Source of the DNA: Solirubrobacterales bacterium
GTDB taxonomy: Bacteria; Actinomycetota; Thermoleophilia; Solirubrobacterales; Solirubrobacteraceae
Assembly: GCA_003132505.1 (NCBI GenBank)
Contig: PKXY01000010.1
Location: 17,984 to 59,683, forward strand
Direction of reading: 5' to 3'
DNA length: 41,700 nt
In this document: piece after piece, positions 22,381 through 28,799 of the stretch
Position numbering within the stretch: position 1 is the first letter of the stretch
Layout: each line of letters opens with the position of its first letter
Made by a program: the position numbers and the translations under genes
Notes under the pieces: generated by a model
Database searches by the model: none
What the model saw: only the letters and a program-made list of their open reading frames with translations
Told to the model about the DNA's origin: nothing

Positions 22381-23598
22381 ATGAGCTACAAGCCAGATCA
22401 GCAGGTCCTCGAGCGCTACGCCGACGTCCTCGTGAACTTTGCGCTCGGCGGCGGCGATGGCGTGCGTGCGGGTGACGTCGTGCTCGTGGTTGCAAGCGAG
22501 TCGGCCAAACCGCTCTACGTTGAGCTGATGCGCGCGGTGGTGCGCGCGGGTTGCCACCCGATCGGGCATTACTCGCCGGACGACGACGGCGACTACAACG
22601 TCACGCGCGATTTCTTCGAGCTCGCGAGCGATGGGCAGATCGACTTCTTCCCGGCGCGTTACCGTCGCGGCCTCGTCGACGAGATCGATCACATGGTGGC
22701 CGTGCTCAGCGACGCCGACATGCAGGCGCTCGAGGGCGTTCCGCCGGCGAAGATCATGCGCCGCGGCATGTCGATGAAGCCGTGGATGGAGTGGCGCTCC
22801 GAAAAGGAGAACGCAGGCAAGTTCACTTGGACGCTCGGCCTCTATGGAACAGCGGCGATGGCGGCGGAGGCGGGCATGAGCGACACCGAGTACTGGCAGC
22901 AGATCATCCAAGCGTGCTTCCTCGACGAGCCTGACCCGATCAAGCGCTGGCGTGAGGTGAGCGCCCAGCTCAGCGATTACAAGTCGCGACTGAACGCACT
23001 CGACATCGAGCGTGTCCACGTGCTCGGGGAGGACGTCGATCTGGAGATCGTGCTCGGCGAGAGCCGCCAATGGGTTGGCGGCGGCGGCCGTAACGTTCCA
23101 AGCTTCGAGATCTTCACGAGTCCCGATTGGCGCGGCACCAAAGGCTGGATCTACTTCAACCAGCCGCTCTACCGCTACGGCAATCTCGTCAAGGGGATCC
23201 GGCTCGAGTTCGACGGTGGGCGCGTCGTCAACGCAACCGCGGAACTGGGCGAGGAGCTGCTCAAGGAGATGGTCGCGACCGAGAACGCCGACAAGCTGGG
23301 GGAGTTCTCGCTGACCGACAGCCGCTTCTCACGGATCACCAAATTCATGGCCGAAACGCTGTACGACGAGAACGTCGGCGGCCCCTTCGGGAATACGCAC
23401 ATAGCCCTCGGCAAGTCCTACCTCGACTGCTTCGCCGGCGACCCGAGCGGCATCGACGCCAAAGAGGCGGAGCGCCTCGGCTTCAACGACTCGAGCGTGC
23501 ACACCGACATCATCTCGACAACGGACCGTACGGTCACAGCCACACTGCGCGACGGCAGCGAGGCCGTGATCTACGCCGGCGGGGAGTTTCAGCTCTAG
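22381..23598 (+). CDS. M29-family aminopeptidase
   Basis: A 405-residue metallopeptidase of the thermophilic aminopeptidase (AmpS/aminopeptidase T) family, removing N-terminal residues from peptides in the cytoplasm. Seen in the sequence: the N-terminal domain KPLYVELMRAVVRAGCHP, the FTSPDWRGTKGWIYFNQPLY segment, TAELGEELLKEMVATENADK, ETLYDENVGGPFGNTHIALG, and SSVHTDIISTTDRTVTA. The glutamates and histidines in these blocks are the expected two-metal ligands. The start at 22381 is where family similarity begins; the frame runs 43 codons further upstream without homology. No signal peptide. Convergent with the beta-lactamase-fold gene. Confidence 0.92.
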   Translation: MSYKPDQQVLERYADVLVNFALGGGDGVRAGDVVLVVASESAKPLYVELMRAVVRAGCHPIGHYSPDDDGDYNVTRDFFELASDGQIDFFPARYRRGLVDEIDHMVAVLSDADMQALEGVPPAKIMRRGMSMKPWMEWRSEKENAGKFTWTLGLYGTAAMAAEAGMSDTEYWQQIIQACFLDEPDPIKRWREVSAQLSDYKSRLNALDIERVHVLGEDVDLEIVLGESRQWVGGGGRNVPSFEIFTSPDWRGTKGWIYFNQPLYRYGNLVKGIRLEFDGGRVVNATAELGEELLKEMVATENADKLGEFSLTDSRFSRITKFMAETLYDENVGGPFGNTHIALGKSYLDCFAGDPSGIDAKEAERLGFNDSSVHTDIISTTDRTVTATLRDGSEAVIYAGGEFQL

Positions 23599-23607
23599 CC
23601 TCCGGGA

Positions 23608-23637
23608 GCCCGCCTTTGGCGGCACTCCTCGGCGGGC
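23608..23637. terminator. Possible hairpin between convergent genes
   Basis: GCCCGCC pairs with GGCGGGC, and a smaller CCGCC-TTT-GGCGG hairpin competes within it. Placement ten bases after the aminopeptidase stop suits a terminator, but GC-rich complementarity of this sort is common here. Confidence 0.4.
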
Positions 23638-23687
23638 GGCCGGTCTCGTGCGGGCGCGTTGTGGCGGCGGCACGCGGCTAGCGCTGC

Positions 23688-24722
23688 TCAGCCGGCGCCG
23701 GTTGCGCCGCTCACGCCCGTCGAGCCGCTCACGCCCGTCGAGCCGCTCACGCCGCTCACGCCCGTCGAGCCGCTCGCACCGCTCGGGCCCGTGCTGCCTT
23801 CGGGCGCCCGCCTTTGGCGCAGGTCCGCCCAGACGATGCGGGAGATCCCCTCGATCGTGTCGATGCCGTAGCCCTCGTCGGGGTTCTCGTTCGTCATGAC
23901 CGCGATCAGGTAGGCGCGGTGATCGCCGCGAACCATGCCGATGCTGTTGATCTGCCAGCCGCCGGCGACCGGCAGCCAGCCGTTCTTCACCGCGACCGTG
24001 GCGCGGGTCGGGCCGGCGGTTATACCCCAGTAGTCGTCGCTGATCACGTGCTCCATCAGGTACAGCTCGGACTCGCGGTAGGCGTGGCGGAGGATCTTGT
24101 TCGGCAGCGCGATGTGCCGCAGCAGGCGCAGCTGGTCGCGCGGCGTGGTCTCGGTCAGTCCCCAGGCGTAGCTCGGCGTCGTCTGTGTCATGTGCAGGCG
24201 CGCGTCGAAGGCGGCGATTGCCGGCGCGCCACCCTCGTCGTCCCACAGATCGGTCGCGTCGTCGTTGTCGCTCTCCTCGATCATCCCGGTGGCAACCGCC
24301 TCGTCGTCGCCCTCGAGCGGCTCGTGTCGCGCCTGCGCCTGCGCCAGCAGCAGGGCAAGGATGTTCGCCTTGACGATGCTCGCCGTCTGCTCGCGATCAC
24401 CCGGGTGGTAGAGGAACGTCGTCTTGGTGGCGATGTTGTAGACACCCGCGGTGACGTTGCCGGAGCGCGTGTCGAGAAAGCGGCGCATCCCCCGGATCGC
24501 GAACGGGTCCTTTGGCACCACGGCCACTGATGTCGCGATCGGGCTCGCCTGCGCGGTCACTATGCGCGTCGGCGCCCTGGCCAAAACAGGCGTCGTCCGC
24601 ACCCCTCCGGCCGCCGGCGTGCGTTCGGCGGCGAGCAGTGAGAGGCCGAGCGCGACGGTCAGCAGGACCGCCGCAACGCTTGCCACGCGTCGTGACCGAG
24701 TCTGTCCAAGGCGCCCGCGCAT
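23688..24722 (-). CDS. Class A beta-lactamase-fold protein with collagen-like tail
   Basis: A 344-residue exported serine-hydrolase-fold protein. An N-terminal hydrophobic segment (residues 13-30) is a signal or anchor. The class A landmarks are present: SxxK as SIVK (S115, K118), SDN at residues 151-153, and KNG at 246-248 in place of KTG. ETTPRDQL resembles the segment after the omega loop, but the deacylating Glu of true beta-lactamases is not clearly identified. Residues 309-344 are twelve uninterrupted Gly-X-Y triplets (GST, GPS, GAS, GVS, GAT) reaching the C-terminus, a collagen-like tail. Drug hydrolysis should not be assumed; it may be a cell-wall-related enzyme. A weak TAAGCT lies ten bases before the ATG. 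Confidence 0.85.
   Translation of the reverse strand: MRGRLGQTRSRRVASVAAVLLTVALGLSLLAAERTPAAGGVRTTPVLARAPTRIVTAQASPIATSVAVVPKDPFAIRGMRRFLDTRSGNVTAGVYNIATKTTFLYHPGDREQTASIVKANILALLLAQAQARHEPLEGDDEAVATGMIEESDNDDATDLWDDEGGAPAIAAFDARLHMTQTTPSYAWGLTETTPRDQLRLLRHIALPNKILRHAYRESELYLMEHVISDDYWGITAGPTRATVAVKNGWLPVAGGWQINSIGMVRGDHRAYLIAVMTNENPDEGYGIDTIEGISRIVWADLRQRRAPEGSTGPSGASGSTGVSGVSGSTGVSGSTGVSGATGAG
23691..23798 (-). repeat. Collagen-like Gly-X-Y coding repeat
   Basis: Twelve in-frame Gly-X-Y codon triplets at the 3' end of the beta-lactamase-fold gene. At DNA level they include near-exact 18-base units (CTCACGCCCGTCGAGCCG on the plus strand) arranged in tandem, so copy number may differ between strains. 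Confidence 0.88.
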
Positions 24723-24782
24723 GCCGGCCGCGAGCTTAGAGCGCCTCCCGAAATGACGCGCCGCTCAGCCAGCGCCACCGGC

Positions 24783-24807
24783 GCCGGCCTTTAGTTCGCG
24801 CGCCGGC
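24783..24807 (-). terminator. Possible hairpin after the tandem YbjQ-domain gene
   Basis: GCCGGC at both ends can form a 6-bp stem with a 13-base loop a few bases past the minus-strand stop at 24813. Weak and without a T-tract. Confidence 0.25.
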
Positions 24808-24812
24808 TTCGC

Positions 24813-25622
24813 TCAAGCGAGGTCCAGCACGACCTGCGGCGCCGGGATCACGTGGTCCTCACTGCCCTCGGCCGGGATGATCGCCGTACCGATCGCAAAG
24901 AACTCGATCACGTGGCTGCCCCAGCCATGGGAGCGCTCGTGGATGTCGACGCCGACGATCCCCTCCGCCTTGGCCTCGAGCGCCTCCGCCTGCATCCGCT
25001 CCATCGCCAGCTCCCGCGCGTCGTAGAGCGCCTGGGTGTAGTTCGGCAACTCGACGTTCTGGCCCGTGTTGCGCAGCGACTGGCGCATCGACTGGTGCGC
25101 GACGTGGTAGACGCACGATCCCATCACCATCCCGACCGGCCGGTGACCGGTCTGGAGCAGCGTCCAGAACTCCTGGCCCGTCAGATCGCTCGTGAACGGC
25201 CGGCCCGACGGCGCCCGGTGAAGGACGCCGCCGCGGTGCTTCACAGCGGTGCCGACGGCGATGAACTCGGCCATGTTCTCGCCCCACTCGTAGCGTCCGA
25301 TGTCGAGTCGCACGCCCACCACTCCGTCGGCGCCGAGCTGCTCGGCCTCCTCCTCCATCCGCGTCATCGCAAGCTCACGCGCCTCGTACATCGCCTGCGA
25401 AAGCACCGTCAGCTCCTGATTCTGGCGGTAGCTCGCGAGCTGAATTCCGATGTGGTAGATGCTCGAACCGATCACCAAACCGAGGGGTTGGAAGCCGGCC
25501 TGTCGCACGAGCAGGAACTCGTTGACCGACAGGTCGCTGGTGAACAGCCCGGCGCGGTTCTGCTCGAGCCGCGCACGGCCCGCCTGGGGGACGCCTTCGG
25601 TGCTGGTCGGGTCATACGCCAT
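24813..25622 (-). CDS. Tandem YbjQ-like (DUF74) domain protein, 269 residues
   Basis: Two copies of a YbjQ-like domain in one chain. Copy one (about residues 25-130) reads LFTSDLSVNEFLLVRQAGFQ, VIGSSIYHIG, AMYEARELAMTRMEEEAEQL, GADGVVGVRLDIG and MAEFIAVGTAVK. Copy two (about 140-255) repeats the pattern as PFTSDLTGQEFWTLLQTGHR, VMGSCVYHVA, ALYDARELAMERMQAEALEA, GIVGVDIHER and VIEFFAIGTAII. YbjQ/DUF74 proteins are small pentamer-forming proteins sometimes labelled heavy-metal binding; their biochemical role is unsettled. The ATG at 25622 has AAAGGAAA about ten bases upstream, which fixes the start. It follows the related gene at 25.7-26.6 kb by 70 bases on the same strand. Confidence 0.82.
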   Translation of the reverse strand: MAYDPTSTEGVPQAGRARLEQNRAGLFTSDLSVNEFLLVRQAGFQPLGLVIGSSIYHIGIQLASYRQNQELTVLSQAMYEARELAMTRMEEEAEQLGADGVVGVRLDIGRYEWGENMAEFIAVGTAVKHRGGVLHRAPSGRPFTSDLTGQEFWTLLQTGHRPVGMVMGSCVYHVAHQSMRQSLRNTGQNVELPNYTQALYDARELAMERMQAEALEAKAEGIVGVDIHERSHGWGSHVIEFFAIGTAIIPAEGSEDHVIPAPQVVLDLA

Positions 25623-25692
25623 CAGACTGTTTCCTTTCGAGTGGCTGCGATTCGGGCGAAGATCGGGATCAGATGAACCACCGTCCGATGCA

Positions 25693-26616
25693 TTACAGGG
25701 ACAGGACGCTGAGCGCGCCGGGAAGCTCATCGGTTGCGAGCGAGGGGTCATCGCGGATCACCGTCCCGATCACGTCGAACGTGACGATCATGTCGTCGCG
25801 CTCGTAGCCGAGCCCGGCGACGCGATAGCCGCGCGAGTGCTGAGCGAGCTTGACGCCGACGACGCCGTCGCCGCCCGCCGCGCGCGCCGCGGCCTGCAGG
25901 TAGCCCATCGCGGTCTCGCGGGCGGCGTAGACGCCGCGCGTGAAGTCGCTCAACTCCTGGTTCGTCCACGACGCGGAGCCGGCGAACATGCCGCCGCGCT
26001 GCGTCATCTGCGTCTGCCACGTGGCCGGGACGTAGTGCACGCTCGTATGCGCCGCGATGCCGACCGGGCGCAGACCGGCGGCGCAGAGCTTCCAGAACTC
26101 CTGACCCGAGAGGTCCGTGAGCACCGGGCCTGCGGCCGAGCGCAGGTGCTCCGGCAGTCGTACCGCTGTGCCGACCGCGATGAACTCGACCGCGCCGGGG
26201 GCCCAGTCGTGCGCGCCCTGTGTGATCCGCACGCCGACGACGGCGTCGGCCCCGGCGGTCTGCGTCTCCTCGAGCAGACGGCCGAGCGCGAGCCGGCGGC
26301 TCTCGTTGTAGGCGTCTGAGAGCACGCGCACCTCGCCGGGCTGGAAGTAGTAGCCGGTCTGCCAGCCGGTGTGGTAGATCGAGGAGCCCATCACGAGCGT
26401 TACCGGGCGGATGCCAAGCCGCGCGAGCAGCGCGAACTCGTTGACGGCGAGGTCGCTGCCGTACGGTCCGCCGGCGCCTGCCTCGGCCAGCGCCGCCAGG
26501 CGCTCGCTCGCCGGCAGCGGGATGCCGCCCGCCTCGATTCGCCGCAGCGACTCGGCTGCACGCTCCAGGTCGGCTGGATCGGCCGCCGGCCGGCGGCCGC
26601 GAAACAGCGGGCTCAT
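25693..26616 (-). CDS. Tandem YbjQ-like (DUF74) domain protein, 307 residues
   Basis: A paralogue of the neighbouring 269-residue protein, also with two YbjQ-like domains. Copy one has YGSDLAVNEFALLARLGIRP, VMGSSIYHTG, YNESRRLALGRLLEETQTAG and VEFIAVGTAVRL; copy two has LTDLSGQEFWKLCAAGLRPV, VYAARETAMGYLQAAARAAG, GDGVVGVKLAQHS and IVTFDVIGTVIRDD. A roughly 50-residue Ala/Arg/Glu-rich N-terminal part precedes them. Its ATG overlaps the stop of the upstream 134-residue gene (ATGA), so the three genes form one operon. The conserved MGSS(I/V)YH and DGVVGV segments repeat in all four domains, which suggests two successive duplications. Function is unknown. Confidence 0.8.
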   Translation of the reverse strand: MSPLFRGRRPAADPADLERAAESLRRIEAGGIPLPASERLAALAEAGAGGPYGSDLAVNEFALLARLGIRPVTLVMGSSIYHTGWQTGYYFQPGEVRVLSDAYNESRRLALGRLLEETQTAGADAVVGVRITQGAHDWAPGAVEFIAVGTAVRLPEHLRSAAGPVLTDLSGQEFWKLCAAGLRPVGIAAHTSVHYVPATWQTQMTQRGGMFAGSASWTNQELSDFTRGVYAARETAMGYLQAAARAAGGDGVVGVKLAQHSRGYRVAGLGYERDDMIVTFDVIGTVIRDDPSLATDELPGALSVLSL

Positions 26617-27017
26617 CGGATCAACGCCTCTAGCGCGATGCGCGACTGCTCACCGACCGCGGCGGTCTGCGCCACGGCTTCGATCACGTCGGCGATCCAG
26701 TCCGTGAGCACGCACTGCTCCCGCTTCAGCGTGATGCCGCGGACAACCGCGTGGCGCGTGCAGTCAAAGCCGGCAGCGCTCCGCTGGAGCGCGAAGCGCG
26801 CATCGCCGAGCGAGAGCGAGATCGCCTGGATCTCGCTCTCCTTCGAGCGGAAACCGCCGATCCGCCGACGCTTCACCGCCACCATGCCCGGCAGCGCCTG
26901 CTCGAGGCGCACGGCAAGCGCCGCGAGGAGCGCCTCGATGTCGACGCTGTCGGCGCGCAGCTCGGCGGCGGCGAGGTCAAGCGCCTGGCCCTGCTCGATC
27001 TGATCGTCGGCGCTCAC
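26613..27017 (-). CDS. Unknown 134-residue protein, first gene of the YbjQ-domain operon
   Basis: No family is recognised. The sequence has an N-terminal helix (ALDLAAAELRADSVDIEALLAALAVRLEQALPG), a basic strand (MVAVKRRRIGGF), a beta-like stretch (AISLSLGDARFALQRSAAGF), the segment TRHAVVRGITLKREQCVLTD, and a C-terminal helix (WIADVIEAVAQTAAV). There is no signal peptide or membrane helix. The conserved association is positional: its stop overlaps the start of a tandem YbjQ protein, so it is probably a functional partner. The start at ATG 27017 is taken as the only plausible one; frame and codon bias are good. Confidence 0.7.
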   Translation of the reverse strand: MSADDQIEQGQALDLAAAELRADSVDIEALLAALAVRLEQALPGMVAVKRRRIGGFRSKESEIQAISLSLGDARFALQRSAAGFDCTRHAVVRGITLKREQCVLTDWIADVIEAVAQTAAVGEQSRIALEALIR

Positions 27018-27150
27018 CGCTACGCGGGTCGATCGAGCCGGGGGAGGGGGCGCACGGACATCGCTCTCAGCGTAAGGCTTCGCTCGCGCCGGCGTCCAGC
27101 TGAGCCCGCCGGCTCGCTCGGCGCCTTCTCACTGACGGCGTCCCGCGGCG

Positions 27151-27177
27151 TTTACAACCCGCGAATTCGCGGGAAAC
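27151..27177. promoter_or_regulatory. 16-bp perfect palindrome upstream of the oxidase operon
   Basis: CCCGCGAATTCGCGGG (27158-27173) is a perfect palindrome, flanked by GTTT on the left and AAAC on the right that also complement. It lies about 45 bases before the -10-like TATAGA of the oxidase operon and about 140 bases from the divergent YbjQ operon. Symmetry and position fit an operator for a dimeric regulator, although a transcript hairpin is also possible. Confidence 0.45.
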
Positions 27178-27198
27178 TACGGATCGTCGAACTCGCAG

Positions 27199-27225
27199 TT
27201 GCAATTGGTTGCTCAGGCATATAGA
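27199..27225 (+). promoter_or_regulatory. Promoter of the cytochrome oxidase operon
   Basis: TATAGA (27220-27225) lies eight bases before the ATG at 27234, with TTGCAA (27199-27204) as a possible -35 at a short 15-base spacing. The message would be leaderless or nearly so. Confidence 0.42.
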
Positions 27226-27233
27226 ACAGCGTG

Positions 27234-27932
27234 ATGCGGGTCAGGCTCCTCGCGGTGGCGGCGACGTTTGCTGCGCTGATCGCGCTCGTAGCCGTTTACG
27301 TCGTCTACTTCCTCGAGTCGGGCCCGCCGGCTGTCGCAGCCGTAATCAATCGCGACGGCAGCGCCAGTTTGACGCTCCAGGTAGTCGGCAGCTACGGCAA
27401 CCACCCGTTCCCCGACTGGGTGAGCTACCTCGTCAAGGACCCCAGCGGCAAGTGGCGCCACACGACGATCTGGAAGCTCCCGGCGCATGAATTGGTCCAC
27501 GTCACTGTCTACCAGTTCGACAGTCAGACGGGTCTGCGCAACAACTTCCTCGCACAGGTCCGCGGCACCGTCGGCGGCGTGGCCACCTACACCGACGTCG
27601 GCAACACCGGTAAGGGCAGCGGCCTCCCGCCTTACAACAACACCTCACTCAGCGTGATACCGCCGAGTGAGCCGGCGCACACGTTCACGGTCCCAGATCT
27701 CGATCTGAGCGTGCCACTGGTCGGCATCAGCGACTCGACGTCGAACGTTTGCGCAGTGGCGCCGTGTCCGATGCACTTCGCACACACCACGATCAGCTTC
27801 AGCTTCCGGACGCCCGGCGCAGGCACGTATCGCTGGCAGTGCTTCGTGCCGTGCGCGTTCGCGTTCCTCTACGGCTTCGGCGGACCGATGCAGACGATCG
27901 GCTACATGGACGGACTGCTCGAGGTCGCATGA
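27234..27932 (+). CDS. Membrane-anchored cupredoxin-like protein of the oxidase operon
   Basis: A 232-residue protein with an N-terminal membrane anchor (RLLAVAATFAALIALVAVYVVYFL) and an extracytoplasmic beta-rich domain. The C-terminal part looks like a cupredoxin: an upstream His in PAHTFTVPDLDLSV, then YRWQCFVPCAFAFLYGFGGP and MQTIGYMDGLLEV. The C-x3-C spacing recalls the CuA site, but the following His-x2-Met of CuA is absent and a GGPM segment comes instead. It could bind a mononuclear copper, or use the two cysteines as a redox or structural pair. A further pair of cysteines lies in CAVAPCPMHFAH. GTG 27231 is an alternative start. The stop overlaps the coxB start, so the protein is tied to the oxidase as electron donor, assembly factor or extra subunit. 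Confidence 0.75.
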   Translation: MRVRLLAVAATFAALIALVAVYVVYFLESGPPAVAAVINRDGSASLTLQVVGSYGNHPFPDWVSYLVKDPSGKWRHTTIWKLPAHELVHVTVYQFDSQTGLRNNFLAQVRGTVGGVATYTDVGNTGKGSGLPPYNNTSLSVIPPSEPAHTFTVPDLDLSVPLVGISDSTSNVCAVAPCPMHFAHTTISFSFRTPGAGTYRWQCFVPCAFAFLYGFGGPMQTIGYMDGLLEVA

Positions 27933-28798
27933 GCATCGCACCTGAGAAAGTCGGGCGCGACGAGCCGCATCACGGCCGTAACATCGCGATCATCTGGGCC
28001 ATCGCGACCGCGATCATGGTCCCGGTCATCATCTGGGTCGTCGGGCCTCACATCCCGCCCGGCTCTTTGACGGACGACACGCGCGCCCAGCACGCCGTCG
28101 ACGTTGTCCTCACGGCCCTCTCGATACCGTTGCTGATGCTGGTCTGGGTCTACCTCGGCTACGCGGTGATCAACTTCCGCGCTGACCCGGCGAGCGGGAC
28201 CATCGTCGACGGCCCGCCGCTCCGAAGCAACACGCGGATTCAAGCGACGTGGCTGATCGTCTCGGCTGTGCTGGTGGTCGGTCTGGCCGCCTACGGGACC
28301 GTCGATCTCCTGACCGAGAACGGCGCTGGCGGTGGCCAGGGCTCAAACCCGCTCGCGAAGCCGTCCGACGCCAGGAGCGCGCTGCAGGTCCAGGTGATTG
28401 GCCAGCAGTGGCTCTGGACGTTCCGCTACCCCGGCTACGGCGGAGTCGAGACGGCTCAGCTCGTGCTGCCCGTCAACCGCGAGATCGAGTTCCACGTGAC
28501 ATCGCTCGATGTCGTCCACAGCTTCTGGGCGATCGAGCTCGGGGTCAAAGCCGACGCGGTCCCGGGTGCCGACAACATCGCCTACGTCAAGATCTTCCGC
28601 AAGGGCTCCTTCCAGGTTCGCTGCGACGAGCTCTGCGGTCTTTGGCACGGTCACATGAACACGACGGGGCACATAGTCAGCGGCTCGGCGTTCAACAGTT
28701 GGATCCACGCAACCGTCACCAAGTACGCCGCGGTCACCAAGTACCTGCCGCCGTATTCGCTCACCTATTACCCAATCCCGACACGAAACGCGACGTGA
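27929..28798 (+). CDS. coxB: Cytochrome c oxidase subunit II
   Basis: Accepts electrons from cytochrome c or another donor at the CuA centre and passes them to subunit I; a membrane protein with a large outer domain. The 289-residue product has two N-terminal transmembrane helices (about residues 18-40 and 60-85, with a third hydrophobic stretch near residue 110). The CuA ligands are complete: H197 in DVVHSFWA, and C232, E234, C236, H240, M243 in RCDELCGLWHGHM. No fused cytochrome c domain is present. The ATG overlaps the stop of the cupredoxin-like gene (ATGA). Confidence 0.95.
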   Translation: MSIAPEKVGRDEPHHGRNIAIIWAIATAIMVPVIIWVVGPHIPPGSLTDDTRAQHAVDVVLTALSIPLLMLVWVYLGYAVINFRADPASGTIVDGPPLRSNTRIQATWLIVSAVLVVGLAAYGTVDLLTENGAGGGQGSNPLAKPSDARSALQVQVIGQQWLWTFRYPGYGGVETAQLVLPVNREIEFHVTSLDVVHSFWAIELGVKADAVPGADNIAYVKIFRKGSFQVRCDELCGLWHGHMNTTGHIVSGSAFNSWIHATVTKYAAVTKYLPPYSLTYYPIPTRNAT

Positions 28799-28799
28799 C

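Noticed and set aside
22003..23070. Minus-strand open frame opposite the aminopeptidase and its upstream gap
   Set aside because: Composition is His/Arg/Leu-rich shadow sequence and most of it lies over a clear M29 gene.
23691..23798. CRISPR-like array
   Set aside because: The 18-bp units are contiguous with no spacers and are in frame with the beta-lactamase-fold gene.
24733..24738. TAAGCT as a -10 element for the beta-lactamase-fold gene
   Set aside because: Spacing to the ATG is ten bases, outside the 6-8 base pattern seen elsewhere, so it is mentioned only in the gene entry.
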